DNA of 64,000 bases from Streptomyces sp. YIM 121038 (GTDB taxonomy: Bacteria; Actinomycetota; Actinomycetes; Streptomycetales; Streptomycetaceae). The position numbers and the translations under genes are program-made. The DNA is taken from assembly GCF_006088715.1 (NCBI RefSeq), contig NZ_CP030771.1, positions 4,970,001 to 5,034,000 of the forward strand. The letters run 5' to 3'. Shown here in pieces: positions 8,324 through 16,768 of the stretch. The notes beneath the pieces are model-generated. The model ran no database searches and was not told the DNA's origin. It saw only the letters and a program-made list of their open reading frames with translations. Every line of letters starts with the position of its first letter. The first letter of the stretch is position 1.

Positions 8324-11300
8324 CGCGCGACTCCTTGGGGGCGGACGGTCCAGGCCAGGGCTGCGGCACGGGCCATGCGCCGGCAGAGGGCTTCGGCGTC
8401 GGAGTCGATACCCGCGACGCGGTTGTGGTGCATGTGCAGCAGGGATGGCAGGACGCCGGACGGATCGAGCCCGGCGGTGTCGAGCGACTGGCGGTAGTGG
8501 ACGAGGGCTTCTCGCCGGTGCTGCCAGGCGTCTAGGACGGCGTCGCCCCTGGGGAAGTCGGCCAGGGCCGGGCCTGCGTCGTCGCTGTCGGTGAGCCGGA
8601 GCACGAGGGCCTGCGTGGGGCGGGGGGCCGTCGCGCCGTCGCCGCGTAGAAGGTGCTGGGTCAGCCAGGTGTGCCCTTTGCCGGGGGAGCCGAGGAAGCC
8701 GGTGGCGATGTCCACGTACGACGCGGCAGTGACCCCCGGGCGGAGGTCAGCCGGAAGGCCGAGCCCTATCTGGGCCAGGGCCGCAGTGGTGTCGGCGGCG
8801 AAGTACCGCTCCGCGGCGGCCAGCACCGCGCCGGTACCGTAGCGGCCGGTCTCCGGCTGGTCGGTGTCCCACTGCACGCGCTGGATCAGGCCCTCCTCGC
8901 GCAGTTCGTCCGCCCATTCAGCAACCGTGCCCGCTGCGGCGCCGAACGCGTCCGGGGACAGCAGACGCAGCCGGACGCGCAGGTGCGCCTCGGGGTCCGC
9001 GTACCGGATGAACCACGCCTCCGACGACGTCGCCAGTTCGTTCAGCAGACGGGGTAGATGGCTGGTCAGGACTTCGGTGGCGCGGGCCTCGCTGCCGTAG
9101 ACCTTCAGGTAAGTCCAGTCCGTGGCGCCCGGCAGGCGCCCAGCGGTGCGCCGGGCCACCGCCCGGCGGGCTGGGGCCGGTACGGGTTGCTGATCGGCGG
9201 CGAAGGACATGGTCACCTCGTGGGCCCGCCCGATCCAGCCGTAGGCGCTCTCTTCTGGCGCCTCGTGTACGGCGAGGACGAAATGACGATCCAGCTCGGC
9301 TCGAAGCAGGTCGAGGTGACTGGGCAGGTCGAGGTCAAGGCGAAGCTGCTGGTCGGCGGAGCCGACGTACACGGCGCGCGGGACGCCGTACCGGACGCGC
9401 CAGTTGGTGAAGTCCTCCGCCCAACGTTCGGGGTCGGGGAGGTCGCGGGCACGCAGCCGCCAGCACGCCGCCGACAGGACGGTGCGGCCGTAGCGGACTT
9501 CCGGGAGGAACGGCAGCCGGCCCGCGGCGCCCCAGGCGAACGGGGCAAGGATGGCGGCATGGGAGCGGTGCACCTCGGTTAGGAACCTCACCAGGGGATG
9601 AGTCGCCGTGCTTAGTTCGACGGCGCTCATCACGGACGGTTCGAGGCAACGACCGGAGGAGAGGGACACGAGGTAGAGGCGCCCGGAATCGGCGACGACG
9701 CCCAGGTCGTTCAGGTCGAGGGTGGCGTCCGGGTTGTGCTCTCCGACGGCCAGCGCCTCGGGAACGACGAGGGGTGCTCGCCCGACGTTGTAGGTCTTGT
9801 GCCGCAGCGGGGGCGCGGAGATTTGAGTGCGCGCCGCGCCTTCGGTCAGGGTGGGCAGGGTGGCGTACTCGGCCGCCATCCGGGCTTGGTCAGCGGGTTC
9901 CATCATCGGCAGGAAGCGGCCGGCGAGCGTGCCAGCGGCGAGGGACAGGCCGACGGTGGAGAGGGTGAAGCGGCCTTCCGTCAGCGCACGGGTGGACTGC
10001 GCGAACACGCTGAAGCACAGCTCGACGTGAGCGGGGACCGCCGTTGGTTCTCCGAGGGACAGGGCCTCGATGTCCTCCTCGGTGAGGACGATCTCTCGCC
10101 TGTCGGTGAGGGCTGCGTCCTGTGCGAGGGCGAGGAGGTGTTCGTCGCGGGGCGTCGTGGCGAGGATCGGCCGGGGCAGTACCGTGCCGCGGTAGCCGAC
10201 GGGGAATCCCAGGCCGGTGTCCGGATCGGTGAGTTCGAGGACGGGGACGACGGTGCCCATGCTGTAGCGCTCCAGAAACCGCGTCCGGTAGTCCTTCCAG
10301 GCGGCGGAACCGTGCGGGTAGGGCGTGATCCTGGCCATCAGACGCAGGGCCTTCTCCGCCTCACGGACGACCGAGTGAGGCAGGGTGATGTCGCAGTCCG
10401 GGCGGACGTTAACCACGAGGGTGCACTCGGTGACCCCGGTCAGTGCGGTCATCACCTCGGTGGCCTTCTCCCGCAGGTCCCGTTGCCCCTCGGGCAGAGC
10501 GCGGTCGTGATTGTCCAGAAGGCCGTGGACGGTGCGGAGTCGAGCCGCCCTCGGTACGTCGGCGCCGGTCTCATCGAGCCGGGCGACGAGGTGGCCCAGA
10601 GCATCCGGGCAGGTCATCGGTGACTGGAGTTCGGTCAGCAGGACCCGGTGCGCGACGAGGTTGCGCACCATCTCCTCGATGGCGGCCTTCGAGGCGTCGG
10701 GGTACTCGATACCGAGCTTCGCCACCAGGACGTGAGCCGGAATCGGTGAACGGGCCAGCTTCAGCGCGTCCTCGGCGGGCCGGGTACGCCGGAGGCTGGT
10801 GTCGGTGGGACCTTCCTTGCCAGGCTGGTTCATGACGAAGATGCGGGAGCCCCGCACGACGTGGGCGGGGTCGGCGAGCACCGTCAGGTACCGCAGGACG
10901 GCGAGGTCGCGTTCCAGAGCGGTGGTGATGTCGTGCAGCCATGAGGCATCAGCGCGCGCGAAGGCCCGGTTTAAGGGGCCCCAGTGGACGTGCGTCTCCT
11001 GTCCGGTGTGCGCGGTGTTCGGGCCGGCGAACAGCCCGAACGGCGTCGCGCGGAATCGCATCCTCAGTAGGTAGCGGGCCAGGGCCCGACCGGTCCGGCG
11101 GATGCGGGACGGCTTGGCGGACCCCTCCACCACATCCCGGACCGCGGAGGCGAGGAGCGGGGAGGCATGGCCGATCGCCTCGGCCCGGGGGGCGTCCGCC
11201 CAGACCTGCTCCACCCACGCGCGGAGTTGCGCTACGTCGGCGCTCTCCCCCGGCCATACGGGAATGGGGGAGGCGAGCGGGAAGAGAGAGGTTCTAATCA

Positions 11301-11325
11301 TGCTCGCGTCAATGTGGCGGTACAT
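8320..11325 (-). CDS. lanB: LanB class I lanthipeptide dehydratase
   Basis: This 1001-residue protein has the full two-domain form. The N-terminal ~700 residues are the tRNA-Glu-dependent glutamylation domain (SLFPLASPIPVWPG start; RMRFRATPFGLFAG near 90-105). The C-terminal ~230 residues are the elimination domain (DWTYLKVYGSEARATEVL; AWFIRYADPEAHLRVRLRL). It dehydrates Ser/Thr in the precursor. The start at 11325 has AAGGAG 5 bases upstream. It is separated from the precursor gene by a strong hairpin, so it is probably made at lower level than the peptide. Confidence 0.93.
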   Translation of the reverse strand: MYRHIDASMIRTSLFPLASPIPVWPGESADVAQLRAWVEQVWADAPRAEAIGHASPLLASAVRDVVEGSAKPSRIRRTGRALARYLLRMRFRATPFGLFAGPNTAHTGQETHVHWGPLNRAFARADASWLHDITTALERDLAVLRYLTVLADPAHVVRGSRIFVMNQPGKEGPTDTSLRRTRPAEDALKLARSPIPAHVLVAKLGIEYPDASKAAIEEMVRNLVAHRVLLTELQSPMTCPDALGHLVARLDETGADVPRAARLRTVHGLLDNHDRALPEGQRDLREKATEVMTALTGVTECTLVVNVRPDCDITLPHSVVREAEKALRLMARITPYPHGSAAWKDYRTRFLERYSMGTVVPVLELTDPDTGLGFPVGYRGTVLPRPILATTPRDEHLLALAQDAALTDRREIVLTEEDIEALSLGEPTAVPAHVELCFSVFAQSTRALTEGRFTLSTVGLSLAAGTLAGRFLPMMEPADQARMAAEYATLPTLTEGAARTQISAPPLRHKTYNVGRAPLVVPEALAVGEHNPDATLDLNDLGVVADSGRLYLVSLSSGRCLEPSVMSAVELSTATHPLVRFLTEVHRSHAAILAPFAWGAAGRLPFLPEVRYGRTVLSAACWRLRARDLPDPERWAEDFTNWRVRYGVPRAVYVGSADQQLRLDLDLPSHLDLLRAELDRHFVLAVHEAPEESAYGWIGRAHEVTMSFAADQQPVPAPARRAVARRTAGRLPGATDWTYLKVYGSEARATEVLTSHLPRLLNELATSSEAWFIRYADPEAHLRVRLRLLSPDAFGAAAGTVAEWADELREEGLIQRVQWDTDQPETGRYGTGAVLAAAERYFAADTTAALAQIGLGLPADLRPGVTAASYVDIATGFLGSPGKGHTWLTQHLLRGDGATAPRPTQALVLRLTDSDDAGPALADFPRGDAVLDAWQHRREALVHYRQSLDTAGLDPSGVLPSLLHMHHNRVAGIDSDAEALCRRMARAAALAWTVRPQGVAR

Positions 11326-11354
11326 CCGTACTCCTTCAGATCGCGGCGCCCCCA

Positions 11355-11380
11355 GGGGTGGGCGGTCCCCCGCCCACCCC
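11355..11380 (-). terminator. Attenuating hairpin between precursor and enzymes
   Basis: A perfect 11-bp stem (GGGGTGGGCGG / CCGCCCACCCC) with a 4-nt loop lies in the 90-bp gap between the precursor stop and the LanB start. A partial terminator here would give more precursor than enzyme transcript, a common RiPP operon design. Confidence 0.75.
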
Positions 11381-11415
11381 CGAGTCCCGGCAACTACGGG
11401 TGGTGGTGCCGCGGG

Positions 11416-11616
11416 TCAGCCACCGATGCAGGTGCTGTTCGAGCAGGCCGACGCGCAGGTGGACGTGCAGTTGTCGCTGGTGTCGTTCAGCAGTGCCCCG
11501 AGAACGGGGGCCGAGGAGACCGTCTCGATGTTCAGGTCGAAGTCCCCGCCGTCGGAACGGAAGTCCGTTGCCGCCTTCAGCGCGGTGCCGGACTTGGAGC
11601 TGATCTGCTGTGCCAT
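11416..11616 (-). CDS. FxLD-family lanthipeptide precursor (66 aa)
   Basis: The 66-residue peptide has an N-terminal leader with FDLNIETV at residues 26-33, the class I FNLD-like recognition box that names the FxLD family. The C-terminal core has Cys at 50, 54, 58 and 63 and nine Ser/Thr from Thr46 onward, enough for four thioether rings. Asp45 and Asp48 lie beside the first ring region and are candidate targets for the neighbouring PIMT-like methyltransferase. The ATG at 11616 has GGAGG 9 bases upstream. The cleavage site is not certain; no dedicated protease or transporter gene is seen nearby. Confidence 0.88.
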   Translation of the reverse strand: MAQQISSKSGTALKAATDFRSDGGDFDLNIETVSSAPVLGALLNDTSDNCTSTCASACSNSTCIGG

Positions 11617-11680
11617 CTCGCTCTCCTCCAGGGAGGTTGTAGGGATGTGCTGTGCTACCTGCCCGTGGTCCTTCTGGTGG

Positions 11681-12931
11681 CTACGGCCAGGTGATCGTGA
11701 CCCGCGAGTGCCGTCGCTCGATGCGCCGTCCGTCAGCGGGAAGGCGGTCGTCCGGCGTGCCCGCCGGATAGACCTCGATGTGCGCCCGATCACCGCGGTG
11801 GTCGCGGTCCCAGGTGCGGATCTCCTCGACCAGGCGCTCGGCGAGCTGCTGCCCGCTAGGGCCGTGCCCGATGGCGCCCAGCTCGTAACGGTCCTCCTGG
11901 TCAGTGGCCCGTACGGTGCGGTAGGCGAAGCTGTCGCCGTCCACGAGCGTGGGGATGCCGAGCGGCGAGGCTGAGGCCACCAGCCCGCGCGAGCGCGCAC
12001 CGGGCTTCGCAGCCAGCAGCGGGAGGTTGTCCAGCGCGGTGGTCAGCCACATGTCGAGGTGTTCGTTGGACTCGCTGCCTCCGAGCGTCACACCGGACCA
12101 CTGCTCGTTCCGCGACATCGCCAGGGCCTTAGTGAGGGCGGCGGTGTCCGGCTCGGGGTGCCCATCCACGCGCAGGCCAACCTCCGCACCCTCCTCGTCG
12201 TGCAGGACCACCAGGCGCACCCGGTTCTCTCCGATGCCCTGCATGGGCACGAAGCCGCACAGCTCGAACCCGTCGCTGACGAGCCGGTCGCCGTCACGGA
12301 CGAAGGCCACTGTGCGCGTCAGGCCGCGCATCCGAAGCGGAACGACGAGGCGTCCTCCGTCCTTGAGTTGGGCGATCCAGGCCGGCGGGATGTCGGCGGC
12401 CTGGACGGTGACGATGATCCGGTCGAACGGCGCGTGGTCGGGGGCGCCGTGCTCCGCGTCGGCGGTGAGCACGGTGACGTTGCGGTAGTCGGTCTCCTTC
12501 AGGAAGGCCGTGGCGCGGCTGGTCACCTCCGGGTCGATGTCCATGGTGACCACGCGACCTTCTGCGCCGACGACTTCGGCGAGGTTGGCGGCGTTGGGGC
12601 CGCTGGAACCGATCTCCAGCACGGACATCCCGGGCGCGATGTCGCCCTGCTCCATCTGCATGGCTTGGACGCGGGGCGCGGAGACGGAGCTGATGTCCAC
12701 CCCGTGCTCGTCGGTCTTGGTGATCGTCGCGACCTCGGCGTTGTACGTCGAGGCCATGTCGGCCTCGGGCGTGGCCAGGTGCCGGCGGACGGTACGGAAC
12801 GCAGCCACGACACGGGGGCTGCGGGCCGCTCCGATTTCGATGAGTTTTGCCGCCAAGGCGTCGCGCAACTGCTGTTCCGTCGGGGCCTCTTGGCCATCGG
12901 TGTTGGTCGTCATGTCGGGGACGTTATCCAC
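11681..12931 (-). CDS. FxLD-system PIMT-like methyltransferase
   Basis: This ~416-residue protein has a protein-L-isoaspartate O-methyltransferase-like Rossmann domain. It shows PRVQAMQMEQGDIAPGMSVLEIGSSGPNAANLA with the SAM-binding E-I-G-S-S-G loop, a VVTMDID acidic strand, FDRIIVTVQAADIP and the typical W-x-x-QLKDGGRLVVPL. The remaining ~200 C-terminal residues are specific to the FxLD methyltransferase family. Related LanS enzymes methylate an Asp side chain of lanthipeptides, giving succinimide or isoAsp. The GTG at 12931 is preferred because GGAGGAG lies 8 bases upstream. It is the first gene of the operon that continues into precursor, lanB, lanC and SpaB_C. Confidence 0.85.
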   Translation of the reverse strand: MDNVPDMTTNTDGQEAPTEQQLRDALAAKLIEIGAARSPRVVAAFRTVRRHLATPEADMASTYNAEVATITKTDEHGVDISSVSAPRVQAMQMEQGDIAPGMSVLEIGSSGPNAANLAEVVGAEGRVVTMDIDPEVTSRATAFLKETDYRNVTVLTADAEHGAPDHAPFDRIIVTVQAADIPPAWIAQLKDGGRLVVPLRMRGLTRTVAFVRDGDRLVSDGFELCGFVPMQGIGENRVRLVVLHDEEGAEVGLRVDGHPEPDTAALTKALAMSRNEQWSGVTLGGSESNEHLDMWLTTALDNLPLLAAKPGARSRGLVASASPLGIPTLVDGDSFAYRTVRATDQEDRYELGAIGHGPSGQQLAERLVEEIRTWDRDHRGDRAHIEVYPAGTPDDRLPADGRRIERRHSRVTITWP

Positions 12932-13016
12932 GCGTGTTCTCCTCCTCGGCGAGTTTGCGCCGAGCTGGTTGAGCGGATCTACGGACCGGCGCGGGGCCAC
13001 CACGCCGGGGTGGTTA

Positions 13017-13060
13017 ACCGCCCGGCGGACCGGCCCGTCACATCCGGTCCGCCGGGCGGT
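13017..13060 (-). terminator. Strong 17-bp-stem terminator
   Basis: ACCGCCCGGCGGACCGG and its exact complement are separated by 10 bases, just after the DUF5999 gene and before the methyltransferase operon. It insulates the lanthipeptide operon from the upstream transcript. Confidence 0.8.
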
Positions 13061-13063
13061 CGT

Positions 13064-13285
13064 CTAGGCGGCGCGGGACGATATCGCCCCGACGGGCCGA
13101 TGCGGTTCGATGACCTGCCCGTCCGGCAGCAACTCCCCGGTGTCCTCGAAGAGGACGACCCCGTTGCACAAGAGCCCCCAGCCTTGAACGGGCCAATGCA
13201 CCACAAGCGTGGCAGCCTCCCGGTCGGCGGAATCGGCCGTCGGGCAAGGTGGCTGATGTCGGCACGACAGGTGCGCGGATTTCAT
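13064..13285 (-). CDS. DUF5999 family protein (73 aa)
   Basis: The sequence matches the compact DUF5999 pattern: CRHQPPCPTADSADREAA at the start, GWGLLCNGVVLFEDTGELLP in the middle and a PHRP motif near the end. The family is common in Streptomyces, often near regulators, with unknown function; the Cys/His-rich N-terminus may bind metal. The ATG at 13285 overlaps the upstream stop by 4 bp and has GAGGAAG upstream. Confidence 0.85.
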   Translation of the reverse strand: MKSAHLSCRHQPPCPTADSADREAATLVVHWPVQGWGLLCNGVVLFEDTGELLPDGQVIEPHRPVGAISSRAA

Positions 13286-14001
13286 GACAACTTCCTCTGA
13301 ACAGTGGTGAGTTCCAGCTCCAGATCCACGGTGGTGCACTCGTTCAAGGTGATGACCGAACGGGCCGCGAGGGTCCACCGGATCAGCGGGTCATCGAACC
13401 CGACCAAGGTGAGACCGTCTCGTTCGTCGCTGAGTATGGGAGTGAGGGTGATCGGGTCGTACACGATGCCCGCGACACCCCAGTACGGGGTATAACCCAC
13501 CAGCGCCGCCGTGGCGCCCTTGCGCAGATGCGGGCAGGAACGAAGGGACTCATGTGCGCAGGGCTCACAAATGGGGGGCGACGTCGTCTTCTCGCCCTCT
13601 GCGATCGGCCCCTCCTCACCTTGGACTAGGAAGAGATGACGCTCGTCGTCGCGACCGAACGTGGAGGTTCCGCAGACCTGGCACAGCAGATGGGCCATCG
13701 CCTGTCGCTGTCGCAGAGCGTGCACCTCCGCGAAGAAGGGCTTCCCCCTTCCGCGCGTGACGCCGGCCCTGAGCCACAGGACGCCGTGTCTGCGGTCAGC
13801 CCGGCCGTACTCGTCGGCGTAGGCGATCCCGTCGCCCTCGGGGCCGGGCCGCCGCACGATGGTGCCGAGAGGCATCGACTCACCCGACCACGGCGCGATG
13901 AACGGCACGTGCAGGCCGCGCCAGTAGTGCTGGCGCGGGGCCCCACCCTCCTTCGCGCCAGGGGCCTTGGACGCTGCGGCGACGGACATGGTCTCGCTCA
14001 C
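13282..14001 (-). CDS. Cys-rich protein of unknown family (239 aa)
   Basis: A 239-residue protein with two zinc-knuckle pairs, CQVCG near residue 108 and CEPC near 144, followed by a hydrophobic, aromatic C-terminal half (TPYWGVAGIVYDPI). The N-terminal third has a WRGLHVPFIAPWSGE motif. I do not recognise a named family. It is translationally coupled to the EEP-family gene upstream and to DUF5999 downstream, so the three form one unit beside the lanthipeptide operon; a shared role is inferred only from this. Confidence 0.6.
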   Translation of the reverse strand: MSETMSVAAASKAPGAKEGGAPRQHYWRGLHVPFIAPWSGESMPLGTIVRRPGPEGDGIAYADEYGRADRRHGVLWLRAGVTRGRGKPFFAEVHALRQRQAMAHLLCQVCGTSTFGRDDERHLFLVQGEEGPIAEGEKTTSPPICEPCAHESLRSCPHLRKGATAALVGYTPYWGVAGIVYDPITLTPILSDERDGLTLVGFDDPLIRWTLAARSVITLNECTTVDLELELTTVQRKLS

Positions 14002-14879
14002 CCCCTCGCTGTTACCTCTGCAACGGAAGCCGTATCGGCGGGCCGATTCGTGGCTGACTGCAACTTGTCCTGGTCGAACAGCGCGATCTCGGGACGATGG
14101 TCGGAGATCCGTTCCAGCTCATCGCTCTTGCAGACCTCGTAACCGGTGAGGGCCTCCGCGATGAGGCGTGACGCGTATCCCCGGTCGATGGCCTGTTCCC
14201 CGCCCTGGAGATGCTTGGGCCGTCCGTACCCGGCCGTAGGCGCAAGAGCCTCCAGTTCTCCACGCTCGGCGGCGTACCTGGCCAGGTCGAGGTAACCGGC
14301 CGCCAGCATCTCGCGGTCGGGGCGGTCGTCGGTGTGCCTCTTGCCGTCCTGAAGGTAGGTGCGGTTCGCGTAGTACGCGGCGTCGCCGACGTGTCGCCAG
14401 TTGATCGTCGTGTCCGTACGGACGGAGTTCCAATCCCCGAAGATCACGGCCAGCCAGCCCGGTTTCGCGAGTGTCGAACACCAGTGAGCCTCGATCAGGC
14501 GGACATCGGCGGACCAGTAGCAGGTATGGATGCTCACCAGGCTGATGGGGTGCTGACCGACTATCCCGTCCGGGCCGCGGTGCCAGACGGTGATGTTCGC
14601 GGGCGCGTGCCATGGCGCCCAGGTCTGGAAGTGCTCCTCGTGGAAGAGGAACGGCCCGTTGGGCCTCACGAAGATCGCGTTCTCGTTGGGTGAGCGTCCG
14701 ACCTGCGCGGCGAGATATCCCTCCATGCCCAGACGCTTGCTGATCTTGTCCAGCTGCTCGGCCTGGACCTCCTGAGCGAAGAAGAGGTCCGGCTCCTGGC
14801 TACGCACCCAGTCGGCAGCGTCCTGCCAGCGACTCCAGTGCTCGACATTCCAATTGATGATCTTCACGGGATGGGTCAT
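13998..14879 (-). CDS. Endonuclease/exonuclease/phosphatase-family protein
   Basis: This 293-residue protein shows the EEP fold motifs: KIINWNVEHWS at the N-terminus (metal/Asn site), PDLFFAQEVQ with the catalytic Glu, VSIHTCYW, VIFGDWNSV (Asp-x-Asn) and the C-terminal SDHRP (Asp-His pair). Members hydrolyse phosphodiester or phosphate bonds in nucleic acids, lipids or nucleotides; the substrate here cannot be told. No signal peptide is seen. The ATG at 14879 is supported by AGGAG 8 bases upstream. It is the first gene of the three-gene unit ending at 13064. Confidence 0.8.
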   Translation of the reverse strand: MTHPVKIINWNVEHWSRWQDAADWVRSQEPDLFFAQEVQAEQLDKISKRLGMEGYLAAQVGRSPNENAIFVRPNGPFLFHEEHFQTWAPWHAPANITVWHRGPDGIVGQHPISLVSIHTCYWSADVRLIEAHWCSTLAKPGWLAVIFGDWNSVRTDTTINWRHVGDAAYYANRTYLQDGKRHTDDRPDREMLAAGYLDLARYAAERGELEALAPTAGYGRPKHLQGGEQAIDRGYASRLIAEALTGYEVCKSDELERISDHRPEIALFDQDKLQSATNRPADTASVAEVTARG

Positions 14880-15113
14880 GGTGTCGGCTCCTGGGGAGGA
14901 GGGGCCATCCGGGATGGCGCGGACGAAGACGAGGGGAGGAAAGGCCGGCCGCCGCAAGCACCCCTGCTGCGACGGCCGGGGCCTCTGCGTGTCCCTGCGA
15001 TCGGCTGGACGCAGGACACGCACGCTGGCCGCCCTCCGCTAGCCGTTCGGCAGAAGCGCGGCCGGGGGGATGTGAAGCTCGCGCGGCTGCCGGAGCAGAA
15101 GGCCCGGCTGGTT

Positions 15114-15159
15114 GGTCGTCTCCACGGAAGGCTCGGGGGACACCGCCGTGGAGACGACC
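15114..15159 (-). terminator. 14-bp-stem hairpin
   Basis: GGTCGTCTCCACGG and CCGTGGAGACGACC flank 18 bases, just after the 36-aa gene on the minus strand. It separates the 15.2-16.5 kb operon from the EEP operon. The remaining ~230 bases to 14880 hold that operon's promoter; no other gene is visible. Confidence 0.65.
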
Positions 15160-15163
15160 GGCA

Positions 15164-15274
15164 CTAGGTCTCGGGCGAATCCCGAGTAGGGGGCGCCTTG
15201 CGGCGTTTGTCGTCCACGATGATCAGTAGCGCCATGGCGCCGGTGATCAGCACTGTGATCACGAAGCCGCCCAT
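15164..15274 (-). CDS. Single-span membrane micropeptide (36 aa)
   Basis: A 36-residue protein: MGGFVITVLITGAMALLIIV is one membrane helix, followed by the basic DDKRRK and a polar tail. It starts inside the end of the preceding gene (16-bp overlap) with AAGGGGG upstream, so it looks like the last member of a three-gene operon. The function is unknown; small single-span proteins in regulatory operons often bind a larger membrane partner. Confidence 0.5.
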   Translation of the reverse strand: MGGFVITVLITGAMALLIIVDDKRRKAPPTRDSPET

Positions 15275-15750
15275 GCGGAGACCCCCTTCCCGAACGTCAC
15301 GCGAAGGGGATCATCCGGGGTGAGTAGGCCCGCCTGGTGTCCCCGGTACACGGCATTCGCCGGGCCACTTGCGCTGAGGCGGGAGCAAAGGAGAACGAGC
15401 AACTCCTTCACCTCCATCAGGATCATGTCGTCGCTCTTGTCGGCGTACTCCGCGAGCCGGAGCCCGGCCGCCAGGGCGCGGAGAAGGTCGAGCTGGAACT
15501 CGGGCAGAATCACCGACTTGGTCCGGCGGACAGTGACCACGTTGTGGATGACGGCCAAGTGCACGATGCGGGACCAACGAACGATCTCCCCGCCACTCAG
15601 AGCACCACCAAGCTCTGTCACTCCCCGCCAAACGGCACGCTCGCTCGGGTATAACCCCTGTCTGACCAACCCCTGAACGTCGAGACCCTGTGCCATGAAG
15701 TCGAGCACTTTTCGTTCATGGGCGGTGAACATGAGCGTCGTCGGAGTCAT
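15259..15750 (-). CDS. LuxR-HTH-like regulator candidate (163 aa)
   Basis: The N-terminal ~55 residues (LMFTAHERKVLDFMAQGLDVQGLVRQ ... SERAVWRGV) resemble the LuxR-type C-terminal HTH (LT-x-x-E-x-x-VL-x-x-x-A-x-G), but the domain is at the N-terminus and the following hundred residues are a helical domain I do not recognise. The gene overlaps the upstream 253-residue gene by 4 bp and the downstream membrane micropeptide by 16 bp. A regulator is the best guess. Confidence 0.5.
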   Translation of the reverse strand: MTPTTLMFTAHERKVLDFMAQGLDVQGLVRQGLYPSERAVWRGVTELGGALSGGEIVRWSRIVHLAVIHNVVTVRRTKSVILPEFQLDLLRALAAGLRLAEYADKSDDMILMEVKELLVLLCSRLSASGPANAVYRGHQAGLLTPDDPLRVTFGKGVSAWAAS

Positions 15751-16508
15751 CGCTGCGCCTCCTCGACCAGCGCGTCCGTGAGGAAGACGAGGCGGACATT
15801 CCGCTGTCTGAACCAGGAGGCCATGTAGCTCTGAGCCTGCTCGTACTCCACTTGCTTCGTGTACGAGCTGGGCGAGAGCAGTTCCTCGGGAGACGAGACC
15901 ACCAGGAGTCGGACGAACCCACCCTCAATTCGAGCAACGATCTTCTGCCAGTTGGGGCGCTGACCGAGCGGGACATCATGAGATCCCACGTCATGGGCGT
16001 CAACGACGACCTCGCCACCGACGCGGGCGCACTTGATCCACAGGCGGCTCAGCCAAGTTCGGACCACACGGTGATCGGCCGGCGTGAAGTTGGCGTAGAC
16101 CGCAGCGGGCTCCAAGGCCACGGAGGCGCCGATCGCGGCGGCCCCCAGCTCGCCCAGCCCCTGGGCCGGAACGTACTCGGGGTCAACAACGAAGGGCTGG
16201 AGCCTCTCCGCCGCGTGCGTCAAGGAACCCAACTGCCGCTCCAACAACGGGACTGTCAGAATCTCTCTCGCCGAAGCAACGGCCACTGCCGCCGCCTGCG
16301 TTGCGGGAGCCCCAACCTGGTCGATCGCGGCAGCAAGAAGATCACTCAGTTCGGAAACGAGGTCGCTGGTAGTCGCATCGTCGCTCAGCCCCGCGAGCAC
16401 ACGGCGTAACAGCGTGGTGGACCGATCCGGGGTCCATCTCCTTCCGACCTCGGGCTTGGATGCACCGGGGTAGCGGATGTCCATGGGGAGAGCAGGGGAG
16501 GGCAGCAT
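15747..16508 (-). CDS. Unknown protein heading a three-gene operon (253 aa)
   Basis: The N-terminal half is Ala/Leu-rich and helical. The C-terminal ~110 residues (VVDAHDVGSHD ... NWQKIVARIEGGFVRLLVVSSPEELL ... VRLVFL) alternate strands and helices like a Rossmann or resolvase-like fold, but no catalytic serine or nucleotide loop is clear. The start at 16508 has AAGGA 8 bases upstream; an in-frame GTG at 16544 lacks a ribosome site. It is divergent from the XRE gene at 16769, and the 260-bp gap is probably shared promoter DNA. Confidence 0.5.
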   Translation of the reverse strand: MLPSPALPMDIRYPGASKPEVGRRWTPDRSTTLLRRVLAGLSDDATTSDLVSELSDLLAAAIDQVGAPATQAAAVAVASAREILTVPLLERQLGSLTHAAERLQPFVVDPEYVPAQGLGELGAAAIGASVALEPAAVYANFTPADHRVVRTWLSRLWIKCARVGGEVVVDAHDVGSHDVPLGQRPNWQKIVARIEGGFVRLLVVSSPEELLSPSSYTKQVEYEQAQSYMASWFRQRNVRLVFLTDALVEEAQR

Positions 16509-16642
16509 CGGCGAAGTCCTTGTCGAGGGGGCGACAGCACTCACAGAGTGATCACGCAGGGCGTGGAACTGGGTGCCCTCGGTGGCGATCGGGTAGGAGT
16601 ATGGCGCTGGGATCTCCCCTGGCGTAACGCTCGCGGCGGAAG

Positions 16643-16654
16643 TGTCCGCATGAG
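16643..16654. promoter_or_regulatory. TGTCCGCATGAG motif, copy 1
   Basis: This 12-mer upstream of the XRE-DUF397 pair recurs exactly at 18098-18109 upstream of the second XRE regulator. Shared placement suggests a binding site of one of the two regulators. Confidence 0.4.
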
Positions 16655-16768
16655 CGTTGCGGGCCGAACTCCGGCCGTAACTCTAGGAGTGTTCCGCCGT
16701 GTAACTTCCTTGTGGCTGCTACGCGTTAGCCACGAAACTGGCCGCACTCGCCGAAAGGGAGCGCCAGC

